Shown: piece by piece, positions 1 to 10,759 of the stretch | How positions within the stretch are numbered: the stretch's first letter is position 1 | Layout: each line of letters begins with the position of its first letter | Source of the DNA: Calcarisporiella thermophila CBS 279.70 | Lineage: Eukaryota > Calcarisporiellomycota | Length of the DNA stretch: 22,871 nucleotides | Reading direction: 5' to 3' | NCBI RefSeq assembly: GCF_041956535.1 | Contig: NW_027192234.1 | Location: forward strand, 55,175-78,045 | Translations under genes and position numbers: made by a program | Notes under the pieces: model-generated | What the model was told of the DNA's origin: nothing | Database searches by the model: none | What the model saw: only the letters and a program-made list of their open reading frames with translations

Positions 1-5
1 CCCAG

Positions 6-32
6 GATTGTATTTTTCCCAAAAATACAATC
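6..32. repeat. Perfect 12-bp hairpin
   Basis: Bases 6-17 (GATTGTATTTTT) are perfectly complementary to 21-32 (AAAAATACAATC) with a 3-nt CCC loop. Read directly from sequence. It may be the edge of a small inverted-repeat element or a terminator-like structure; the window start cuts off the context. Confidence 0.6.
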
Positions 33-890
33 TCCTGTGTATGAAATTATATACATAAAGCTTCGAAGAAATGGTAGAATATACTCTGATTAAAATTCCA
101 ACAGATTTTGTGTATTAATTTCACTGCAATTAGAACATGAAAATAGAAAAATTGAAAAGTGGGTTTCCAATCCGATATTTTAAATGAAATGTGAACACGT
201 CATTTGACTATTTGCTAAAATTTTGTATAGTTTTATAATTAATAACGTTTATTATTACGAACTAATAAAAGCGGTATCATCTAATCAATAGCAAACATTC
301 ATCGGCTGTGAATTTTTGGAAAATTATGCTTTTATAATTAATGGTTTTTACAAGGTTGCGAAAATTGTTCTAGTTATGGTTTGTATAGTCTCAGCGTCTA
401 CAGGTATTCTTGGCAAAACAATTACTCATAAGTTTAATCGGTAATTGTAATAAGGGCTATGTGTTTAATTGAAACAAGTGACATATACTGATTACCATCA
501 ATGTTTCATCTATATTTATGCAGCCTATTGAATCATAAATAAAATAAAATGGTATTAGTCATTGTATTGTCAAATATATTGTTCTTTTTTTTTTGTTTTA
601 ATCATGTACACTTATTGATCACTTTTTTACTCACTGGTTTGATTCCCGAGCATTTCACACGCTCAACTATAATTTTGCCTCACCCGATTTGGAGTGTACC
701 TGAATGCTTTGCCGGTGAATATGATGATGCTGTATAACATTATTCATTCACTACGACATTCAATTATTTGCCCGAGCTTTTCAATGGTAATTATCCGCAA
801 TTGATTATGGGAATGGGGTTCTATTTTTAACAAAGTTTCTAAATTTATTTCACACTTTATTTAGCAAGCCTTATAATACTCTTACAGATA

Positions 891-898
891 TATATAAA
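891..898 (+). promoter_or_regulatory. TATA box of secreted-protein gene
   Basis: TATATAAA lies 63 bp before the ATG at 954, at the right distance for a core promoter with a short 5' UTR. The motif is seen; the function is inferred. Confidence 0.5.
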
Positions 899-953
899 CG
901 ACCCTTTTGACCGCTTTAATTTATTCATACAGCCCTACTAGTGATATATAACA

Positions 954-1368
954 ATGAAGAACTCGTTCCTTGCTCTTAGTCTTTTCATCCTTACTACCTG
1001 CACCGCCTCGATTGCCCAAGAAACCACTGCCACCAAATGCAATCCAACGGAACTAGATATCGATGTCTACGCTAAGCCTAATTTTGATGATTTTGAGTAC
1101 GCCAACGGCAGTCTAAAAAGCAACGAATGCTATACAATGAAGATTGACCATCATGTGGGAAGCTACAAGATTTGTAAGTCAATTCCACTTAAACGTTCAA
1201 GTTGCATAATTATTAATAGTAAAGCTGTGAATGTACATAGCGAAAGGATCGCAGATCACATTTTTCCCGGAACGTAGATGTAAAGGGAAAGCAGTCTATA
1301 GTGGGAAAGAATCTAATGCGAAGACGGATTTCACTGCCCGATCATTCAAGATCACTTGCTATAACTAA
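954..1368 (+). CDS. Small secreted cysteine-containing protein (one intron)
   Basis: Exons 954-1173 and 1241-1368 give 115 aa. The start ATG opens a clear signal peptide: Lys at 2, hydrophobic core about residues 5-20, likely cleavage after Ala21 (SIA-QE). Read without splicing the frame stops at 1277, but a perfect GTAAGT donor at 1174 and an acceptor at 1239-1240 remove a 67-nt intron in phase 1. The spliced frame runs on to TAA at 1366-1368 and ends in FKITCYN. The mature chain is about 94 aa with four Cys (29, 59 and two in exon 2), consistent with two disulfides. The pattern resembles small fungal secreted proteins with a beta/gamma-crystallin-like fold, but I cannot name a family. No neighbour is co-oriented. 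A TATA box at 891 and AATAAA at 1484 frame the transcript. A role outside the cell is inferred only from the signal peptide. Confidence 0.75.
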
Positions 1369-1483
1369 CATGCTGGATTTTTGCTATTTATAACTAGTGA
1401 ATTACTTTATATCCCAGTCTCTTCAACACAGTTCAGTGCGGTTTTTAAGCCAGGAGTATTGTCTGACAATTGTGTAGCTATGA

Positions 1484-1489
1484 AATAAA
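1484..1489 (+). terminator. Poly(A) signal of secreted-protein gene
   Basis: AATAAA lies 116 nt after the spliced stop codon, followed by an AT-rich stretch. The motif is seen; its use is inferred. Confidence 0.45.
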
Positions 1490-2479
1490 AATGTTAAAAA
1501 TGCATTATTTACTAGATATTTTCCTATTTGTTGCATTATTTGTTCTGAAAAAAGAATCTATAATAGATAAAAGATAAAATGTTTACCAATATTTTTAGAT
1601 ATGTAAAATGGTATAAGTAAATGAATTCAAAAAGTCAAAATTACACATTTTTGAAATTCAACCACTACGTTCAATAGCCTGTGTGCCATATATTTTATTA
1701 ATAATATTCCCATCATTATTATTCAAGTGACTATTGAGCTATTGAGATTATACTGAAAATGTACACAATTTCAATCTACGTACATTGTCCGTATATCTTT
1801 GTATAACTCTCGACAAAGCACATAGCTCAGAAGTTGTTGAATGTAATAGCTCCAGTGCTTGCATCTACCAAAGTCTACCCTAAGAGAATTAGGTGTTCAT
1901 TACTATTAAATATTAAATTATTAATAGATAACAATGAATATTTTTCCTTGGTGTTTCGGATGAGGCCGAGAAAATATTACTGCAAATATTATTGTATTAC
2001 TGTTATTTAGGTTTAGGGTTAGATTAAGCCGCTTGTATAATATTACATCCATTCAGGAGAATTGAGCATTCAAAGAAAATTGATAAAACATACTGTCACA
2101 TTTTTCCCTACTTGTTTGATGTAAATTGAATCAGTCTTCAGAACTCTGTCTTCCTCTGCCTCCTTTTATCTACACATGTAAGATTTTGGAATAATCCGGG
2201 ACTATCAAAGTAAAAATTGTGAATTGTTGGAAACAATTTTCGTTTTTCACTTTCCTGATATCCTATAACATGGCTCAGTTGAAATATCACACTGCACATA
2301 TCAATCATTCTTTACATCATATACAATATGAAATTATTTATTGATGTGAATCCCTTAATGCTCGATACCAAGCAAACTGAGTTTCCCAATATGTATAAGT
2401 GTCTATCAACAATCCCTAAAAAATCTATATTCAGAGCAAAGCTTTAATTTCATTGTCCATTTGGAATGTTTGTAATAAT
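1490..2479. other. Intergenic region, no gene recognised
   Basis: About 1 kb of AT-rich DNA with stop codons in all frames and nothing recognisable. It should hold the 3' UTR of the minus-strand deubiquitinase at its right end: an AATAAA on the minus strand lies at 2337-2342, about 138 nt after that stop codon. Confidence 0.5.
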
Positions 2480-5240
2480 TTAGTCCTCTATGCGTTCATA
2501 GAAGAGCAGATAGGCTCTACTGTTTAATACTTCATCAAGAGAAGATGGTCTAACCAACGAATCGCTACAATATATCCATTCGTGTCTCTCCTCCGTAATG
2601 TCTTGCTCATTTTCGGTTGTTGGTCCATTCTCAGATTTTCTCGTTCGCTCCTCCTCGGGATTCGTGTGCTTGACCTCCAACTTTTTCCCCCTGTTTTTCC
2701 CACTCTTTCGTTGAGAAGAAATCTGCATTTGAGCCAGTGGTACATCTGGGATTATCTGTTGATCTTTCCCTCTAATCTTCGATGTTTTTACATATGCAAT
2801 ATAGTGTCCACCCATTAATCCACCCAAGTGTACTACAGCACCATAGAGTTGATAGCGCATGCTACCAATAGCTTTCTGCTTGATAAGCCGCTCGTCCATG
2901 GCATAGAGATTGAGGTTGTTATCCTCAACTTCGCTTCCGTTGGATCCAAGGCCAGAGTTCGCGTTGCAAAGTTTAATGGTGTCAGGCGGCGCCACGAACG
3001 CCTCTAGATCCACTGTCTCGGGTATCGCAACTGGATCTTCAATTTTCCGCATCTGGAGCCTTGGACCCATCTGTTGGAACCGTTTCAAGTGGCAGACTAG
3101 TACGGGGGGTAACTCTCGGATGAGGTAACGTTTGTAGGCACGACGTAGGATATAAGTGGGTTCGTCTTTTTGTTTTTCGGGAGAATTATTGGATGTCGTT
3201 AAATGTGGGATATCATTTCCGAAAGCGTCAGTTGTATCCCTTTCAAGCGATGCTAAAGAATCTATCGAACTTCCAAGATCCTCATCCTCCTTTTCTTCCT
3301 CCTCATCTTCGTTATCCACTATCTCTGAGCCCAAATTATCAAGAGCACTCGTCTCACTCATTTCTTTTTTTTGTACATTTTCTTCCTCTTGTTTCCTAGT
3401 TTTTTCCTTGACATCCTTTTCAATTGCCTTTGCTGGGTTCAGAATTCGCCAGCAACGCTCGCAAGCAAATCGATTATCTCCGTCAAGAATTTCCACATTA
3501 GTGAACAACTCCAGGCATGATTCGAGCGAAAGGTCGGAAGGAGGTGGAGGAGCTGGGATGTGGTCACCCAAGAGACGGCGAAGAAGTGCCAGATGTTCCG
3601 GTGTAGCCTGTGGAATTATCGGCTTATTAAGTACTTCAGATTGTGGCGTGCAAGAATCCAATCGAACAACATTCAATCCTTCCGCGAGTGATTCTTCCTC
3701 CTTTCCCGTAGCTAGCTCGGTTGCAGATTCGTTCGCATCAGGCGCGTTTCCATTATAAGTGTCCTCAGCTCTCAATGTTTCCCGCTCCTTTTCGATTCTT
3801 TTTTGCTCTTTCTTCTTCCTCTTCCATTTACCAGTACCTTCGTCTGCTAATTGTGAGGAGGACCGTATGGGTAGTGACAGATCCAGGAACTCTTCCTCTG
3901 CGACTGAAAGCCCTTTACATGAATCGCACACAATAATACTTGCCAAACGCCCTTTAAAGCATTGATCTATTACCGTCTCGTGTATTTCCCGCCCTTGTTC
4001 CTTGAATGCCCTATTCTCTTCGTCTCTCAGACCATCGAGGAGGCAGCGTAGTAATTCATGACTATCTTGTTGGCTTCTCCCTCTAAATTGCCTCCATCGC
4101 TTTCCGATTTGATTTAATAAGTCTTGCGGGCGAAAAGTACCCTCTTGTTGGTGCCGAAGGTGGGTGAAGGTTTGGGCAAATGAGGCAGTTAGTGGATTTC
4201 GTTCGAGATGTGCACGAGTCGGGGGAGAAGAGAGTAACCATAATAAAGATTTTGTTGCAACCAAAACCTATAAAAAATGCTAACATTAATGACACATAAA
4301 AATAGCAGGAACTGGTGTGAAAGATATACCTGTAAGACAGAATTAAAAAAGCATGTGTTTCCAAGGTTCATCAGACCAGGTGCAGTGACTTTGAAGTCTG
4401 GCTTCACGTTCTTGGCGAATGATTTAGATTCTAGTGCTAAGAAGATAATAGTGGTTGGCGGTGTCGATGTCACTGAGTAAATAAGAAAGTCTAAATACCC
4501 TTTGGGTTATTCCTCTCCTCCAACATTTTTCGCACTTCTGCACGAAACTCTGAAACAACCTTATATTTATTCCCTGACGGCATTACCTCACGTTCACATT
4601 CAAGACACCAGCATGCATGGGTTGAGAGATCCATAATAAGAGGATGCTTCCGCTCCGATTTTTGAAAGTGCTCAACAGCATGCTCCTTGGTGCAGTACGT
4701 AGCTACGCAGCTGAGGCATATCCATTTTCCGGATTCGCCCCTCTTCAGGGCATCAATATTGTTTTTAGCCAAATCATTCTCAAGGGCTGGTGTAGATGTT
4801 GGGGTAGCTTCATCACGGGTTGAGGAGCAGATCTAGGAAATAATTAAAAATTTTATGAGATTAGCTAGGCAGGACACAAAATAGTGAGTGATTTTCCTCA
4901 TACTTCACACTTCAGTGCTTCCGTTTTTATTACTTTGATTAGCTCGTTTCGCAGCTGTTTTGGCTTGACGAGCTTTAAATGTGTGCACTTCACGCGTTTG
5001 CGTTCTGGTGCATCCTCATTCTCCCCATAAAGTTCTGGATCTTTCAGTTGATTACTAGTTGGAGAATCTGGGACATCTGCAATGCAAATCAGTAAGGTCT
5101 AGGTAATTGTTTGATGTATGGGGATCCTTACCTGAATCAGAGTTGTCGATCTCGTCATGCTGATTGCTCTTATTCAGCTTTCTTGCTTCATTTCGCTGTT
5201 TTTGGGCCAGCTTACGCGGTTTTGTTTTCTTCTTAGGCAT
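2480..5240 (-). CDS. Ubiquitin carboxyl-terminal hydrolase, USP16/USP45-like (5 exons)
   Basis: Exons on the minus strand: 5240-5132, 5076-4904, 4832-4499, 4436-4330, 4267-2480; total 2511 nt, 836 aa, all phases close. Cysteine protease of peptidase family C19 that removes ubiquitin from proteins; USP16 relatives act on histone H2A in animals, but the fungal substrate is unknown. Lysine-rich N-terminus (about 1-30), then a UBP-type zinc finger (residues 67-173: C67/H69, C93/C96, C133/C136, C141, H145, H149, H157, C168/C170/C173). The Cys box starts at residue 226 with GLMNLGNTCFFN and catalytic C234; the His box GGHYIAYV has H729; D810 follows in CSDS. Two CxxC pairs (VCDSC, CERC) form the fingers subdomain. 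A long acidic insertion (EDEEEEKEDED) lies between Cys and His boxes, as in USP16/45. Intron 4437-4498 is a 62-nt choice; a 26-nt alternative also keeps frame. Divergent from tup1. Confidence 0.9.
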
Positions 5241-5690
5241 TATTTTGGAATGGGAGGAACTGAGAACCTATACAAAGGTGCCTTGTTTACATGCAAAAAA
5301 AGGTTAGATGCAAAGGAGCATGACGGAAAGGGGGCGATTCTTTCAAAGACAGCTGAGAAGTGGAAGGCATCTCACCTAATAGCTAATTTCATAAACCATT
5401 TAGCTTCTGCTATGGGATGGATCCAGAGTCGAAGTCTTGTCTCCGTTAGTTCGTCATAGTGCGGTTCTCGTTTCAGAAAATCATCAAGATACCCGAACCT
5501 TTGTTCCTTCCAGAACACTGCCAAAACCAGCATTCATTCATTTCCAAAGAGGCTGACAAAAAGTAACACAGGCCATCATCAATTTTTTTTTTGAGCAACA
5601 TCACCCCCTGCCCGTAGATTTTTTGCGCTTGTTCTTTTTATTTTAGCGACAAAAAATAAAAAACAAATTCCGCAAAGAACAAACAGCATA
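5241..5690. promoter_or_regulatory. Divergent promoter region between USP and tup1
   Basis: The 450 bp separate the divergent start codons of the deubiquitinase (minus) and tup1 (plus), so both promoters must lie here. A T-run (about 5583-5592) and A/T-rich blocks near 5625-5665 are visible; no TATA box is obvious. An open frame across 5157-5459 is a shadow of USP exon 1 and non-coding DNA. Confidence 0.5.
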
Positions 5691-8070
5691 ATGTCCGTCT
5701 ACAACCATCGTCCCATGGTGCCTCCGGGACGCACGCTCGATCTTCTTGATCAACTCAAGCAAGAATTCGACGCGTTAGCTCAGGAAGCCTCAGTTGGAAA
5801 GATGCGATTGGATGATTACGAACACAAGTGTAAGTAATTACGCAATAAACCCTCAAAGTGTTCATGATGTCTAGATTATTCAACGGCACATCCGAATCAT
5901 GGGAAATGATCATGAATCTCGCCACTAATGGCCATGTCGTTCCTACATTACTATCCCATAGTTGCACAACAAGTTCAAGAGATGAACTTATTTAAACAGA
6001 CGCTTATGGAACTGGAACAAGTCCACATTCGTTTCAAACAACAGTAAATAGCATTCTATCTTGATCGCTTCCCTTTGGATTTCGGATTTTTTCATAATTC
6101 ATTTTTTTTCGCTACTCAATCTAGATGTGAAGAGGAGATCATGCGTTTGCGTCGAGAGAACGAACAGCTTCGCGCAGGACATCCCGTCCCACCCTCAAAT
6201 GCCGCACATCAGCCCCCCACTGCTTCTCCGGCGAATGCACCGCGACCACCACAACTCGGTCATGGCTCCAATCTTTTTGGTTCAATTACTGGTGGATCCG
6301 GTGGACCCGGGGGAAGGCACGGTGCTGGCTTGCCACCTTCCGCTGGTGAACTCACTCCACCCACGCAACAACCTCAGCAAGGCCAACATCATCCAAATCC
6401 AGGCTCGTATGTGAATGGAAGTGGTGCTAGCGCGTTGCCCCCCCCTGTATCTCAACAGCAACCATCTGCGCAGCAACTCGGGGGAAAAAGACGAGGTGAT
6501 ATTGACGGCCCTGCTGGGCATGCTACACCGCAACCTCCGCCTGCGGCTGGTGTGCATGGAGGTGCGGCTGGTTCGCACAGTGGATATCCAGCTGCTGGGG
6601 GTATTCGTAAGTCCTATATGGTGTAATACTTTAAGTGTATTTATGAGCTGAGGCTGATTTGTTTCCTAATTTCTTTCGTAAAGCGAGTGGGCACGCTCCA
6701 CCCCCTCCTCCACCATCGAGTGGAGCCGGACCTTATCACGATATGGAACACGAATCAGTGCCGTCTGGTTTGCGGAAGGAAGGCCATGACTGGTTTGCTC
6801 TGTAAGCTATCAATAGTGTATGAGTGTTGGTGCCTCTGTAGATTGAATGATCCTTGTTTCTCTTAATTTAGATTCAATCCAAAACTTCCGAGACTACTAG
6901 ATGTGGATTTAAGGCATGTTTTGGAACATAATAGGTACGTAAACAATCCACCCTAATTCCCAGATGTAAAGCCCTTTTATCTAACGAAAGTGTTTTATAG
7001 CGTTGTATGTTGTGTTAGATTCAGTTCTAGCGGCCAATACCTCGCCACCGGTTGTAACAGGAGTGCGCAGATTTTCGATGTTCAAACTGGGAAAATGATC
7101 ACGTATGTATACTTGGCTTCTTCCTCGAGCGAATATAGTTTATATTTATACTCCCTATTTTTAATAGTATGTTAATAGATGAAACCATTGCACGAGATGG
7201 AAGTGATCTTTATATACGATCTGTATGCTTCTCTCCGAATGATCAGTTTCTAGCTACTGGTGCAGAAGACCGACAGATTAGGGTAATTGCATAATCAATA
7301 TCGATTCTACCTTATTTTAATTGACCCATTTTATTGTTCGTCAGATTTGGGATATTGGCTCCAAACGAGTGCGACAAATTCTTTCCGGCCACGAGCAGGA
7401 CATCTACTCGCTAGATTGGTCGCGTGATGGTCAGCGTATCGTTTCAGGATCTGGAGATCGCAGCGCCCGACTTTGGGACGCTGAAACTGGACAGTGCTTA
7501 CACGTTCTTACCATTGATGACGCTGGGCCAAAAGACGCTGGTGTGACAAGTGTCGCTATATCACCAGATGGTCGCCTAGTGGCGGCCGGCTCTCTGGACA
7601 AAATGGTACGGGTATGGGATGCTCAAACCGGCTATCTGCTCGATAGATTAGAAGGGCATAAGGACAGCGTGTATAGTGTTGCTTTCGGCCCAGACGGGAA
7701 ATCATTAGTATCTGGCTCGCTCGATAAGACACTGAGATTGTGGGACTTGAGTATGCGATCCAATGCTGGGTCGAAAGGGGGCGCAGCGGGAGGGGGTGGT
7801 GCAGTCTGTCGGCAGATTCTCACAGGCCATAAAGACTTCGTGCTCTCGGTTGCGATTTCCCCTTGCGGAAACTGGGTCTTCTCTGGATCCAAGGATCGTG
7901 CGGTGCAAGTGTGGGACGCAAAGACCGGCCATTCTCAGTTCATGTTGCAAGGCCATAAGAACTCGGTGATTAGCGTGGCGGTGAGTCCCAAGAGTGGGCA
8001 GCCACTATTTGCAACGGGTTCTGGTGACTGTAAAGCGAAAGTTTGGGCGTATACAACTCCAGGACCTTAA
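5691..8070 (+). CDS. tup1: Tup1-type general transcriptional corepressor (8 exons)
   Basis: Exons 5691-5829, 5962-6043, 6125-6606, 6684-6801, 6872-6934, 7001-7102, 7168-7282, 7345-8070; total 1827 nt, 608 aa, phases 1,2,1,2,2,2,0 all match. The N-terminus (about residues 12-80; [12 protein letters not shown], then [14 protein letters not shown]) is the coiled-coil Tup_N domain that tetramerises and binds Cyc8/Ssn6. A Pro/Gly/Gln-rich linker (about 80-260) follows; in Tup1 proteins this part binds histone tails. A short DWF..NPK motif precedes the C-terminal beta-propeller (about 290-608) with seven WD40 repeats, visible as repeated LWD, VWD and IWD endings and GSGD/GSLD/GSKD turns. In fungi Tup1 is recruited by DNA-binding repressors in the nucleus and silences many genes. 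Length fits the family. The 3' flank is strongly T-rich. No damage seen. Confidence 0.95.
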
Positions 8071-8912
8071 TTTTTTTCCCTCCCGCCTTTTCATTGTTTA
8101 TTTATTTTACTCTTCACCTTTCTTTTCCTCCCTATTTTCTTTTTTTTTCGTGTTATCCAAATATTCGTATTTTTTTTTTTCTTTTCTTTTTATATTTTCT
8201 ATTATTGAATTATCCTGCTTTTTATTTTTTTTTTTTAGGTATTTTTTTTACAAAATCTGTTAATCGGTGAGTAACCTTTTTTATATGTCATAATATGGAG
8301 TTCCTGTGTGAGTTTGTGTTTCTTTTATGTTATTTAAAATTTCAAAATGAATAAAATAGTAAATAAAGGTTACTAAGGCATATTCAAATGCTCCTAGGCT
8401 TCGAGCTACAATAATTAGTACCACTATGTACAGAGGATCCCTTTTAAATCAACCTAAGAGGATGATTTGGTTAACTCATCTCTTTTGATAGGTCATAACG
8501 ATGGCAAATGAGTTTAGGGCTTGGTTGATTTATTTTTACTTAAAACGCAGGGGATACTTGAAATCAAGCGCTCGTTTCATTTGAGTAATCAGCTTCCTAA
8601 GCCTATAAAAAATTATGCTTCCGCTTCAATAATCGAAAAAGAAATAGCACAGGTCTTTATCACTTCCCCGCCCAGGGGGGTATAATATAGAGTGGTTTCC
8701 GCTCGTGAGCGGATAGAAAATAAACAAAAGCAAGTCAACAACAAATCGAAAAAAAGAGCAAAGAATATACAAAAAACTAAATAAACAATAATAAGATCGA
8801 AATAAACGACATATAAACAGCTGTTAAGGAGAGAATTAGTAGGTCGAAGGAGGGTGATTAAAAAAAATAATAAACGATATTCCAATCTTCTACGAAAATA
8901 TTGAAACACAAA
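8071..8912. other. Convergent 3' intergenic region of tup1 and the RhoGAP gene
   Basis: About 840 bp between two convergent stop codons. 8075-8250 is almost pure pyrimidine on the plus strand (T-runs broken by C). AATAAA motifs occur at 8350 (plus, for tup1) and, on the minus strand, at 8529-8534 (for the RhoGAP gene). No credible coding region; a 98-codon minus-strand frame at 8613-8909 is low-complexity and looks like 3' UTR. Confidence 0.5.
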
Positions 8913-10759
8913 TTAGTTTGATCCCGACGTGACAATCCGTTTTCGCGTTGGGCAACGTCGTGGTTTCTCAGGCACAGCCAGAGCAGTCAACTTTTCGTCC
9001 TCCTCATTTCCTTCCCACCATGCCTCGGCAGCACCGAGTAGCTTAGAATTCGATTCCGCTCTGGGTGGGTGAATCAAAGCCGAAGGAGTTGAAGAAGACT
9101 TACGGTGGTGAACGTGGTGCACACGATAAGGAGACTTTTCGTGATCTGAGAGCAACCCAGCCTGGGAAAATGACGCCCTCTGTTCCTTGTTGTCGCTTTC
9201 GATGTCTACGCCATTTGACAGAGAACCATCAGCAGTGGAGTTGCTGCTCTGCGAAGAAGGCAGTGAATAAATTGAGGTTGTTTGCAAGCGCGAAACACTA
9301 GATCTTCTTCCTCTGACAGGCTGGCTCTCAGGTCCCATCAATGGAATAGCTTCAGATGTGCTCTCGCATGCACTATCTCTCCTCACCATTGATGGGACAG
9401 TACGAACAATTGTCGTTGGTACGGGTGGATGTTGAAACAACGTTTCTCCCTCATTTACAAATAGCTTGAAAAGTTTGTTGCCTATTCCCAAAGTGGGGCA
9501 GAATATAAGGCTCAAATTACTGGTGGTCATTTTGTTGTGCTCTGAGTGAGAAGCAACTCGGCGAAGATGATTACAAACATAAGCGAGAATATGGAAATTA
9601 GCCGGTGGGAGCGACGAAACAAGGTTTGCGAGATCGTCAAGGGTGTTTGAAGAAGAGGATCCTGCTACCTCATCATGGGTCGCAGAATTGTAGAATAGAG
9701 TAGCGGTGTCGTTGAATTTAGAGATAAACTGCGAAGGAATAATGGGTTCTGGCACTATAGGTATAGTTTAGAGGTTAAATTCTATTTGTTTATAAAATGG
9801 ATATATCTTTGAAACATTACATTCTCTAAGATAGGTTTTTAAAAGTGTGCTGACTGTGTGTGAATCCTGTTCACCCACGGCGAGCTCCAAATCAGATCCT
9901 ATTAGAAAAATAGAAATCAGGGTTGAGATAGATTACCAAAAACTCTTTAAAGAGGAGGTGAAGCCACCATTGTCAAAAACAGTTTTTAGTCTTGCGACTG
10001 AGGATGCGCTTCCGGATACTCTATACAATCCCACCTCGTCTAGACCTATGTATATCATTGAATAGAGCGGTTTTAGTTAAATATTCCCCATACAAAATCC
10101 CTCGCATCATGGTTACCATGCTTGTCTAAGAACTCCACGCATCGTACGACAACACCAGGGACTAACGCTTTCCCTTCAATGTACGTCATATCCAGCGCTG
10201 CTTGAAGACTTGCTCCAAACACATGGATATCTTCATCCCAGCTCTCAGTGACAATTTCCGTTGCAATCCCAGGCTGCCCGCGCTGCTCCTGCCACTTTTT
10301 CCACTTCTCAACCGCAGTGTTCTTATATCCCCTGGCAGCTTCACCCCCTTTAGCCCTCCACTCGGAGCTCTTCTCTTGTACAACAGTGCTCACTTGTGCA
10401 ATGTTGGGCGCAATTCGCTCACGGGCTATGGCAGAGAGCTTTGAGATACTTGTTCGTAAAGATGTCCGTCTATCAATGCTTCCATTTCCACGTCCGAATG
10501 GAGAACATTCTAATTCATCCTCAGCACTGTCCATAGGCAGAGTATGATGAGTCGCTCTCTGGGAGGGTATGTTCAACTCAGTGTAGCGCACGGAATCAGA
10601 AGGAGAAGTCGGATTTGAGACAGTACGATGTGGTGGCAGATCCGGTGAGAGGTCTGGGGGTCTTAAGGCTTTAAATGATTGGCCACGGGATCGTGCGGGT
10701 TTAGCAGGAGGAGTTCTTCCATTGCCACTGCTATTCAGTTGAGCTGTCGTTGCCGACAT
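8913..10759 (-). CDS. RhoGAP domain protein (4 exons)
   Basis: Minus-strand exons 10759-10117, 10045-9968, 9898-9821, 9754-8913; 1641 nt, 546 aa, all junctions phase 1. A GTPase-activating protein expected to switch off Rho-family GTPases that control cell polarity and wall growth. Residues 1-110 are Ser/Pro/Arg-rich and probably disordered (includes PAKPARS). A basic/amphipathic stretch (about 100-160) follows. The RhoGAP domain spans about 180-375: it opens with VFGASLQAAL, has the arginine-finger motif GLYRVSGS (R223), then the LLKTYLRELPEP helix and the NLSLIFCP motif (N346; the family's usual GP is CP here). The C-terminal 170 residues are Ser- and basic-rich with no domain I know. No BAR or PH domain is visible. 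ATG 10759 is preferred over an upstream in-frame ATG at 10843 whose extension is hydrophobic/AT-rich; this choice is uncertain. The intron-2 donor is GTGGCT, a weak site. Confidence 0.88.

Larger units (their letters stand above)
1..953. other. AT-rich intergenic region, no gene recognised
   Basis: No convincing coding region is visible: the longest open frame is about 62 codons, AT-rich, and matches nothing I recognise. A perfect 12-bp inverted repeat sits at 6-32. The last 70 bases act as the likely promoter of the following secreted-protein gene. Confidence 0.6.

Noticed and set aside
549-737. 62-codon plus-strand frame
   Set aside because: Starts in a T-run-rich stretch and has no signature or promoter; likely chance.
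2009-2023. Telomere-like GGTTTAGGGTTAG
   Set aside because: Only about two degenerate TTAGGG-like units; no array and not at a contig end. Chance in AT-rich DNA.
3156-3758. 200-codon plus-strand open frame inside the deubiquitinase
   Set aside because: Ser-rich antisense shadow of the acidic/charged USP insertion; the USP frame has clear catalytic motifs.
8613-8909. 98-codon minus-strand frame with hydrophobic residues
   Set aside because: AT-rich, lies in the expected 3' UTR of the RhoGAP gene, no family signature.
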